A DNA stretch of 64,000 nucleotides, taken from the NCBI GenBank assembly GCA_965202795.1, contig OZ241848.1, positions 1,364,001 through 1,428,000 on the forward strand, given 5' to 3'. A model generated the notes under the pieces. That model was given only the letters and a program-made list of their open reading frames with translations. It was not told the DNA's origin and searched no databases. Made by a program: the position numbers and the translations under genes. The DNA is from JACOND01 sp965202795 (lineage in GTDB: Bacteria > Bdellovibrionota > Bdellovibrionia > Bdellovibrionales > UBA1609). Below are positions 34,337 to 41,133 of the stretch, in pieces. Position 1 is the first letter of the stretch, and the number at the start of each line of letters is the position of its first letter.

Positions 34337-35182
34337 TCATTGCTTGACCAGCATCCGCAGCAGGGGCCTGACTCCCACGGGCTGCTCCCCGTCAAAAGCC
34401 AGATGAATGGCTTTTGTTGGCCGAAGCTGAAAATCCGCGCAGACTTTTTTGTAGGCCTCCCCGTATTTTTTCTGCCAAAAATCCGGGCCAAACCTCTGCA
34501 TAAACCTCAGGCCAAGCCAAACCCCCGATTGATTGTTCATATTAAAGTCGTTCATGATGGAGACCGGCCCCCGCCAGCGCTTTCGCGCGAATCTCAGCCC
34601 GATGCGGTTGGCTCCCAGCCCCAGAGCCTTGCTGAGGCTGAAGCCCGCGCTTTGAATGCAGGGGCGGTCAAAATTAAATGTGATGTCCCGCGCGCAGCCC
34701 ATCCAGCAGCCGTCAATATGGACGGGGATGTTTTTCGCTGCGCAGACTTTCAGAATGAGATCCATCTCCGGGTGAATGTCCCCGCAATAGGAAAAGGGCA
34801 GGCTGATGATCAGCTGCTCCCCGGCCTCCAGCTGCCGCGGGCTTTTTTTTATTTTAAGGGAATCGCCAAACAGCCGCCAGTGGTATTTGTATTCATTTTC
34901 CATGACAGCTATGGCTTTTTTCATCAGGTGGAGGTCATCTATATACTGCGCGCATCCAATAATGATGTCCCGGTCGGGAAAAGCCTCCAGCCCTTTAATG
35001 GAATACAAACCGCTGCCTAAAAGCCAGCTCTCAAAGCTGTCTTTAAAAGACTGGAAGAGCCGGCCGGGGCTTTCGCCAAAGTTTTCGCCTGTTTTTGTCA
35101 GCTCGGCGATAAAGCCGTGAACCTCCGAGTCATACATGCTCTGTGGGCGGCGGGTCTGCAGCAAATCTCTTGAGTATTTCAT
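34337..35182 (-). CDS. Short fold-type I PLP-dependent (aminotransferase-like) enzyme
   Basis: A 281-residue protein. The cofactor-binding residues of fold-type I aminotransferases can be traced: the Asp in IPVHIDGCWMG that would contact the pyridine N, and the Lys in GFSLSKALGLGANRIGLRF that would form the aldimine. It lacks about 100 residues compared with full aminotransferases, mainly in the N-terminal and C-terminal small-domain parts. ATG 35182 begins 7 nt after the stop of the upstream radical SAM gene, with AAGAG before it. The reaction is unknown; its place among five radical SAM genes suggests a shared pathway. It could also be a Cys-desulfurase-like or Gly-C-acetyltransferase-like relative. 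Confidence 0.75.
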   Translation of the reverse strand: MKYSRDLLQTRRPQSMYDSEVHGFIAELTKTGENFGESPGRLFQSFKDSFESWLLGSGLYSIKGLEAFPDRDIIIGCAQYIDDLHLMKKAIAVMENEYKYHWRLFGDSLKIKKSPRQLEAGEQLIISLPFSYCGDIHPEMDLILKVCAAKNIPVHIDGCWMGCARDITFNFDRPCIQSAGFSLSKALGLGANRIGLRFARKRWRGPVSIMNDFNMNNQSGVWLGLRFMQRFGPDFWQKKYGEAYKKVCADFQLRPTKAIHLAFDGEQPVGVRPLLRMLVKQ

Positions 35183-35189
35183 AAAGCTC

Positions 35190-36302
35190 TTAAGCGCCGG
35201 CGGCAAAGCTTGTGATCTGGCTGTTCCGGCTCCCCGGCCCGCTGGTAAATTCATAGTCTGGCCCGCAAACCCGGCTGCAGGCCTCAAGCTTTGGGTTTTT
35301 TTTGTCATTTGTTTTGTTTGTCCAGCTTTCCGCCAGATCTGAGGCGAGCCACCGGTGGGACAAAATCTCTTTTAAAGAAAAATGCCTCAGGCTGTTAAAA
35401 TTTTTTTTGTATTTTTTTCTAAGCGCCTCAAGCTGTTTTTTTTGGGGATGGCTCCGGCAGACAAAGTAAACCGGAGCGCCTGTCCAGCAGCATGGCCAAA
35501 CCAAAGCCTCAAAATCTATAAACAAGGCTCTGCGCCTCTGAAATTTGCATGCGATGGGCGCGGCCTCCATATAAGCCTGCCAGGATCCGTGTTTTTTGAT
35601 GACTCCGCGCAGCTGATCCCGCGCGCCCGGCGGCTTTTTCAGCAGCCCCGCGGGCCGGCCTTTTGTATTGAAAACTGTATGGGATGAAGGGTCTTTTGAG
35701 CCATCTCCCGGGGCAAACCGGGCCGTGAATTTTTTTTGAAAGCCGGCAAAGCCCATCCTGCGGGCCAGATTTTTGGCCTCCTCAATTTGGTGATGATTGT
35801 GATCAAACACAAGAAAATCCCATCGCGCGCGCCCGCCGGCCTGAATATAGGCGGCGGCGTTTTCCATAATTTTTTCAAAGCTGCTGCCCCTGCGGTAAAT
35901 GGCGTTTGTGTCCGCCAGGCCGTCTATGGAGAAAGACACAAGGCTTTTTGTCCCGGAGAGCTGCTTTCCCAGAGACTGCCAATAGGCGGGGGATCTTAAG
36001 GAGCCGTTTGTGGCTATGCTGATGGCCATGCCGGAGCCAAGGCATTTGCCAATGGCATAATCAAGATGCCTGGAGGCTATGGGATCGCCGTAGTTTCCGT
36101 TAAAGGCGATGGTTTTCAGCTGGGCAGCAAGATCAGCGCTGAAAATTTTATTGTAATCCTCCGGCTGCAGCTCCGCAAGCGGCATAATCGGATTGACCCG
36201 GCCCCGATGGACGCGCGCGCACTGGGGGCAGAGCAGATTGCATTTGCTGGCCGGCTCGATTTGCAGGCTTTTGATTTCAGAAAAGCGCAGATACTGTCCC
36301 AT
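35190..36302 (-). CDS. Radical SAM protein, first gene of the cluster
   Basis: A 370-residue radical SAM/SPASM-like enzyme. The cluster site is CNLLCPQCARVHRGRVNPIM at about residue 21, unlike the SKW-containing sites of the middle three. It has FNGNYGDPIAS in place of the usual GGEP motif and ATNGSLRSPAYWQSL after it. C-terminal Cys residues in CKFQRRRALFIDFEALVWPC then CW, and CSRVCGPDYEF, suggest a bound auxiliary cluster. This type resembles radical SAM proteins tied to envelope or glycan gene clusters, but the substrate is not known. A promoter lies about 75 nt upstream. Confidence 0.85.
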   Translation of the reverse strand: MGQYLRFSEIKSLQIEPASKCNLLCPQCARVHRGRVNPIMPLAELQPEDYNKIFSADLAAQLKTIAFNGNYGDPIASRHLDYAIGKCLGSGMAISIATNGSLRSPAYWQSLGKQLSGTKSLVSFSIDGLADTNAIYRRGSSFEKIMENAAAYIQAGGRARWDFLVFDHNHHQIEEAKNLARRMGFAGFQKKFTARFAPGDGSKDPSSHTVFNTKGRPAGLLKKPPGARDQLRGVIKKHGSWQAYMEAAPIACKFQRRRALFIDFEALVWPCCWTGAPVYFVCRSHPQKKQLEALRKKYKKNFNSLRHFSLKEILSHRWLASDLAESWTNKTNDKKNPKLEACSRVCGPDYEFTSGPGSRNSQITSFAAGA

Positions 36303-36377
36303 AAGCTTTGGCGCGGGGCCGCGCTGCGAAAACAGGCTTTGCCGCTCTGAAAGGGGCGGCAGATGAGTTTTGACTCC

Positions 36378-36406
36378 CTTATAGTCCTGAACTGTTTTTT
36401 CCTTAA
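36378..36406 (-). promoter_or_regulatory. Promoter of the radical SAM/PLP operon
   Basis: On the minus strand TTAAGG (36406-36401), a 17-bp spacer and TATAAG (36383-36378), just behind the stop of the upstream nuclease-like gene and about 75 nt ahead of the first radical SAM start. Confidence 0.45.
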
Positions 36407-36410
36407 CCTC

Positions 36411-37481
36411 TCATGGAGAGCAAAAAATCTTCGGCTTAAAGCTTTTTTTATTGATTATATGCGAGCTGTCTCCCACCGCCTTGATCACAAACAAGCCCCT
36501 GCTCTCCGCATAAGCCGCCGCCCCGCGCTTTTCGCTCAAATACGCCACAGCCCCTCTTATGCGCATCCTCCGATATGAGGGAAACATCTCATGAAAATGA
36601 TCTAAAACATACAAAAAACGATTCACCTTGGCCTTGTTCAAAGAGGACTTGACCTCAACGGCCACAAGCTCATCGCCGTTTTTGGCAACAATGTCAATCT
36701 CGCAATTCTTCCTCTCCTGCCGGCCCAAACTGTCAGTTATTATCATAGAGCCTGTTTCATTCTGGGATATGTGGCAGATCATGATTCCCCTTTCCCGAAG
36801 CTGCGCAGTCAGATTTCCAACGGTTAGGCTCTCGACAAAATCCCCCCGCCTGTTGTCCATCCGGCCATCTGATTCCCGTATCGCCCTGTTGGTTTCCTCT
36901 ATTTGCTGATCAACCCTTTTGCTGCTTTCAGCAAGCTCCTCCCGAAGCTTTTTTCGATCCTCAGCAAGCTCCCGGCGCTGTTTTTCCCACGCCTCGGCCC
37001 GTTTTTTTTCTTCCTCGGCCCGCTCCCGGCGCTGTTTTTCCCATGCCTCGGCCCGCTTTTTTTCTTCCTCGGCCCGCTCCCGGCGCTGTTTTTCCCATGC
37101 CTCGGCCCGTTTTTTTTCCTCCTCGGCCCGTTTTTTTTCCTCCTCGGCCCGTTTTTTTTCTTCCTCGGCCCGTTTTTTTTCCTCGGCGGCGGCCCGTTTT
37201 TTTTCCTCGGCGGCGGCCCGTTTTTTTTCCTCCTCGGCCCGTTTTTTTTCCTCCTCGGCCCGTTTTTTTTCCTCCTCGGCCCGTTTTTTTTCCTCCTCGG
37301 CCCGTTTTTTTTCCTCGGCGGCCCGTTTTTTTTCCTCGGCGGCGGCCCGTTTTTTTTCCTCCTCGGCCCGGGTTTTTTGCTGTTTTTCCCAGTTTTCGGC
37401 CATCCTTTTTTGGCTGACTGAAAGCTCTTTTAAAATTCTCCAGATTTCATCTGGAGCTGGAACTGGCTGCTGACTCTGCAT
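36411..37481 (-). CDS. Coiled-coil PD-(D/E)XK-like (DUF3782-type) protein, copy A
   Basis: A 356-residue protein in three parts. A conserved head (MQSQQPVPAPDEIWRILKEL) is followed by a long charged coiled coil made of AEEKKRA units and longer AEAWEKQRRER units. The C-terminal domain of about 170 residues has CEIDIVAKNGDELVAVEVKS, which fits the Asp and Glu-x-Lys core of PD-(D/E)XK nucleases. The arrangement resembles DUF3782-type proteins; no activity is established to my knowledge. GGAGG stands 5 nt before the ATG. Three near-identical genes (B, C, D) lie at 44-47.7 kb in the opposite orientation and differ mainly in coiled-coil length; about 200 bp upstream is also shared. Confidence 0.8.
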   Translation of the reverse strand: MQSQQPVPAPDEIWRILKELSVSQKRMAENWEKQQKTRAEEEKKRAAAEEKKRAAEEKKRAEEEKKRAEEEKKRAEEEKKRAEEEKKRAAAEEKKRAAAEEKKRAEEEKKRAEEEKKRAEEEKKRAEAWEKQRRERAEEEKKRAEAWEKQRRERAEEEKKRAEAWEKQRRELAEDRKKLREELAESSKRVDQQIEETNRAIRESDGRMDNRRGDFVESLTVGNLTAQLRERGIMICHISQNETGSMIITDSLGRQERKNCEIDIVAKNGDELVAVEVKSSLNKAKVNRFLYVLDHFHEMFPSYRRMRIRGAVAYLSEKRGAAAYAESRGLFVIKAVGDSSHIINKKSFKPKIFCSP

Positions 37482-37547
37482 TTCCCCTCCTTTTTTTTTG
37501 ACGGCCCCGGCGGGCATTATTTTCCAATAATAACAGCGGCGGATCTG

Positions 37548-37645
37548 ACAGCCGTGAGGCCGTCCCGGCAAACGCCGATCCCTGTAAAAGACTGCCGGGA
37601 ACGACCTGACAGGCCGGTCCAAAAAACAGGCCTAACAGCAATTCT
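37548..37645 (-). repeat. Interspersed palindromic repeat upstream of nuclease-like copy A
   Basis: Read on the minus strand: TTGGACCGGCCTGTCAGGTC and GTTCCCGGCAGTC, then GTTTGCCGGGACGGCCTCAC. The same block precedes copies B, C and D. Confidence 0.65.
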
Positions 37646-37881
37646 AAGGCGCTGGCCTGCGGCTGTCAACAGCTTTCAAAAAAACTTCCCGCCTGTCAAA
37701 ATGTTTTTTCGGCCCCCTTTGTGAAAAAAAAATCTGAAAAAACGGACATTTTCAATGAACAGCCTTGCGGCTGTTCCGACAGGCTCGGCGCTGGGGGAAT
37801 TTTGGAGGGCGCCCCCCCGCCCCGCGGCGAAAACCGGCGGGATTTGCGCAAAGCCAAAAGCCGGGGTAAAATCACCATGTT
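37646..37881. other. Intergenic region between divergent genes
   Basis: The part nearest copy A (to about 37700) is shared with copies B-D. The rest carries GCCTTGCGGCTGTTCCGACA, another weak repeat core, and the promoter at 37844-37872. No gene is seen. Confidence 0.45.
37844..37872 (+). promoter_or_regulatory. Promoter of the FMN glutamate-synthase-like gene
   Basis: TTGCGC at 37844-37849, a 17-bp spacer and TAAAAT at 37867-37872. Only 9 nt separate the -10 from the ATG, so the transcript may be leaderless; no Shine-Dalgarno motif is present. Confidence 0.4.
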
Positions 37882-39387
37882 ATGAGATTTAAAATCGAGC
37901 GGGCCGCTTTTTTTATCAATATCCTGCTCCCCGCGCTCCTCGCCATGAGCCTCATCTTCCCCTCCCGCTATTATCTCACAAGCGCGGCTCTTTTGGCTCT
38001 GAACGGCCTCAACTTTTACTTTCGCCATATCCAGAAAAAACACACACTTCTGGCAAATTTTGGGATTTTTGCCATGCTCCGCTATTTGATAGAGAGCCTT
38101 GGGCCTGAGTTCCGCCAGTATCTTTACTCCAGCGACACAGAGGAAAAGCCCTTCAGCCGGACAGAGCGGGGCGGCGTTTACAAAAAAGCGAAAAACCAGG
38201 AAGCCGACTCCTCATTTGGCTCGCTGCTGAATTTTGACGGACGGGATTTTAAGCTGAAGCACTCGCTTTACCCCTTTGTTGGGGAGCCGCGCCCCTTTTC
38301 GCTCGCCTTTGGAGAGGAAAGGGGCTGCCCATCCCCCTGCCGCATCACAAGCCCTCTTTTGATTGGCGGCATGAGCTACGGCTCGCTGGGGAAGAGCGCG
38401 GTCAGGGCGCTGGCCCGCGGCGCCAAAAGGGCCGGCCTCCTGATGAACACAGGCGAGGGCGGCTGGCCAAAATATCACTTAATGGAGGGCTGCGATCTGA
38501 TTTTTCAGATGGGGACGGCAAAGTTTGGGGTCAGAACAAAAGACGGCCGCCTGGATCCCGGCCGGCTGGAGTCCCTGGCGCGGCTGCCGCAGGTCAAAAT
38601 GATTGAAATCAAGTTTTCCCAGGGGGCAAAGCCCGGCAAAGGCGGCCTGCTGCCTAAGGAGAAGATCACTCCGGAGATTGCTGAATTGAGAGGCGTCCCC
38701 ATGGGAAAAGACATCATTTCGCCCCCAAGGCATATTGAATGCGGGGACCCGGCCTCCGCGGTCAAGTTTATCCGCCGGATACAGGAAGTGAGCGGCCTCC
38801 CTGTCGGGATCAAGCTCTGCCTGGGCCGGGAGCGGGAGCTGCGGGAGCTTTTTTCCGCCATGAAGAGGCAAAACTCGCTCCCCGACTATATAGCCATTGA
38901 CGGCTCTGAGGGCGGGACCGGCGCCGCGCCAAAGACTTTTATGGACGACTTGGGCTATCCCCTTATGCGCGCGCTGCCCGCTGTCAAAAGCCTGTCAAAA
39001 GAGGCCGGCCTTGAGGGCAAATTCAAAATTCTCTGCGCCGGGAAGCTGATTCTCGCCGGGCGGCAGATGATGGCGCTCTGCCTTGGCGCCGATGCCTTTT
39101 ACACCGCCAGAGGCTTTTTGCTGGCCCTGGGCTGCATTCAGGCCCTTCGCTGCCACACCAACAGCTGTCCGACGGGGATCACAACCCACAATCCGCGGCT
39201 GATGAAAGGCCTGGATATTGAGGAAAAATCCGAAAGGGTCAAAAGCTACGCCATGCATCTGGCCAGACATCACCGGGAAATGCTTAAGGCGCTGGGGCTT
39301 GGGGATTTTTCCCAGCTGAGCGAAAGCCATATCCTGGCTCCCGCTGTTTTGGCCCCCGCCAGAGAGCCGCATCCAAAAAGCGCTTAA
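37882..39387 (+). CDS. FMN-binding glutamate synthase family protein
   Basis: A 501-residue protein related to the central and FMN domains of glutamate synthase but without the N-terminal amidotransferase. Two hydrophobic segments at about 10-45 should anchor it in the membrane. The flavin-domain signatures are ITSPLLIGGMSYGSLGKSAV, MNTGEGGWPKYH, IEIKFSQGAKPGKGG and YIAIDGSEGGTGAAP. The cluster-binding cysteines are in CHTNSCPTGI. Members of this family are widespread and their substrate is generally unproven. It follows its own promoter and is convergent with mltG with a 3-nt gap. Confidence 0.88.
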   Translation: MRFKIERAAFFINILLPALLAMSLIFPSRYYLTSAALLALNGLNFYFRHIQKKHTLLANFGIFAMLRYLIESLGPEFRQYLYSSDTEEKPFSRTERGGVYKKAKNQEADSSFGSLLNFDGRDFKLKHSLYPFVGEPRPFSLAFGEERGCPSPCRITSPLLIGGMSYGSLGKSAVRALARGAKRAGLLMNTGEGGWPKYHLMEGCDLIFQMGTAKFGVRTKDGRLDPGRLESLARLPQVKMIEIKFSQGAKPGKGGLLPKEKITPEIAELRGVPMGKDIISPPRHIECGDPASAVKFIRRIQEVSGLPVGIKLCLGRERELRELFSAMKRQNSLPDYIAIDGSEGGTGAAPKTFMDDLGYPLMRALPAVKSLSKEAGLEGKFKILCAGKLILAGRQMMALCLGADAFYTARGFLLALGCIQALRCHTNSCPTGITTHNPRLMKGLDIEEKSERVKSYAMHLARHHREMLKALGLGDFSQLSESHILAPAVLAPAREPHPKSA

Positions 39388-39390
39388 AGC

Positions 39391-40443
39391 TTAGGGCTTT
39401 TGCCGCAGAATCTGGTATTTGTAAACCGCCTGATTGTGCTCTTTGAGGGTTTTGGAAAAAAAATGCCTTCCGTTGTTTTGGCTCACAAAATACAGATAAT
39501 CCGTTTCTTCGGGGGAAAAAACCGCGCGAAGGCTTTCGCGGCCGGGGCTGGCAATCGGCCCGGGCGGAAGGCCATGGATCACATAAGTGTTGTAGGGCGA
39601 GTCAAAAAGAATGTCCCGCTTTCGGATGTTTTTGGGATGGGAAAAGCCTTTGGCCAAATACAGGCTGTAAAGGATTGTGGGATCGGTTTGAAGCTTCATG
39701 CCAAGGCGCAGCCTGTTGTGAAAGACTGAGGATATGCGGGGGCGCTCTTCCGGGGCGCCGGTTTCTTTTTCAATCAGGCTGGCAAAGGTCACCGCCTCAT
39801 GCCGGCTTTTGATGCCATGGCGCGCCGTTTTTGCCGCGCGGCGAAAAGACGCCGGCGCCGCCTCCCGATAGGCTTTGGAAAACTCTTCAGCCATAAGCCG
39901 CAGCAGAGTTTCCGCCTTCATGTATTTTGTAATGGCGTAGGTTTCGGGAAATAAATAGCCTTCAAGGGAATCCAGCTCCGCTCCTAAAAGCTTTTTGACG
40001 AAGGGCCGGTCCCTGACAAGGCGCAAAAGCCTGTCCGCCTCAGGCCAGCCCGCGCCTTTTAAAACCTCCCAGATTTCATGATGGTTCAGGCCTTCGGCAA
40101 AAGTGACGGAAAAATGATGCGCCCTGCCGGCCCTGAGCTTGTGAAACTGCTGCCAAAGGGATTCCCCTGAAGAGAGCTTGTATTCCCCGGCCATAAGGGG
40201 CGGAAGCCCCCAGGCCCGCGCGAGAATCCTTAAGGACAGCGCCCGGCGGATGAGCTGTTTTTCCTCCAGCTCCAGAGCCAGCTGATCGAATCCCATGCCG
40301 GGGGGAACATCCACCAGAGCCTCCCTCCCGCCTCGGGGATCCGCAGGCTGAAACAGCTCAAACAAAATCAGAAAAGCCAGGCCCAAAGCCAAAACGGCGG
40401 CGGCCGCGGCGGAGATGGCGGGCGCTTTTTTAGGGAGCTTCAT
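39391..40443 (-). CDS. mltG: Endolytic transglycosylase MltG (YceG-like)
   Basis: Inner-membrane enzyme that cuts nascent glycan strands and sets their length. After a membrane segment (about 10-30) comes a LysM-like part, then the catalytic domain: LEGYLFPETY, the catalytic Glu in ASLIEKETGAPEERP, SVFHNRLRLGMKLQTDPTIL, and INGLPPGPI-like VIHGLPPGPIASPG. The 350-residue length is normal. The start at 40443 (MKLPKKAP) puts the membrane segment at the right place; an open frame reaches 40524. No ribosome site is clear. It is not next to pabC or tmk, its usual partners. Confidence 0.9.
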   Translation of the reverse strand: MKLPKKAPAISAAAAAVLALGLAFLILFELFQPADPRGGREALVDVPPGMGFDQLALELEEKQLIRRALSLRILARAWGLPPLMAGEYKLSSGESLWQQFHKLRAGRAHHFSVTFAEGLNHHEIWEVLKGAGWPEADRLLRLVRDRPFVKKLLGAELDSLEGYLFPETYAITKYMKAETLLRLMAEEFSKAYREAAPASFRRAAKTARHGIKSRHEAVTFASLIEKETGAPEERPRISSVFHNRLRLGMKLQTDPTILYSLYLAKGFSHPKNIRKRDILFDSPYNTYVIHGLPPGPIASPGRESLRAVFSPEETDYLYFVSQNNGRHFFSKTLKEHNQAVYKYQILRQKP

Positions 40444-40524
40444 GCCAAAATCCAGGCCTGGTGTGGTTTTGCCGCTTGCCAGACAGCCCGGCATAGCCAA
40501 GCCTCCTCTGGGCCAGCCTGTCAT

Positions 40525-41133
40525 TCCGCGGCTGTTTAAAAAGACCTGCGCTTAAAGCCTTTGGGATTCAGCAAAGCCGCGCTTTCCCCTTGAGCCAAAA
40601 TCATAAACAAGCCCTTGTTTATTACATCCTCCCGGCGGGCCCGCAGCGCGCGGTCAAACTTTTCCCGGCTGGCCTTTTGGCTTAAGGGCGCTTTTTTTCT
40701 GCCTCTTTTATGATTTTTTTCCGCCCGCCAGCGGCTGGTTAACAGTTATGCAGCCATTATAGCGCGCAATTTGCCGGCGGGGGCCTAAAAAAAATCCCCC
40801 CAAAAAACAGGCATTTCAGCCATTTTTGCGGGGTCTGGGCCAAAAATAAGGCCATGGAAAGGCCATGGAGGAGCCGGCCCGCAGATCTGGAAAAACCAAG
40901 CCCAAAGCCCCGTTTAGGCCCAGCCGACTCATTTTTTGGAAAGCTTTCGCCGATAATGTTTATAGAGGCCCTGCCTTCCCCCTGATCAAGGGGCGGTCCT
41001 TAAGGGGGCTGAGCGGGGGCGGACAGGGGCTGGCCTCTTTTTTCCCCCTTTTTTTGAAGGGGGCTGAAAGGGGGGGAGGGATCCGGAATCCCCTCTTTTG
41101 GAGATCATGATCTGGGAAATTGTTAGAGACATT
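40525..41133. other. Intergenic region upstream of the Cys-rich protein gene
   Basis: No gene seen. G/C and T runs at 41000-41095 form an inverted relative of the repeats at 28837-28950 (T run, GAAGGGGGCTGAAAGGGGGG). A hairpin-like CCTGATCAAGG lies at about 40980. No clear promoter was found. Confidence 0.4.

Noticed and set aside
36903..37473. Plus-strand Phe/Ser-rich and Pro/Arg-rich ORFs
   Set aside because: Antisense of the coiled-coil repeats of copy A; the same shadows appear opposite copies B-D.
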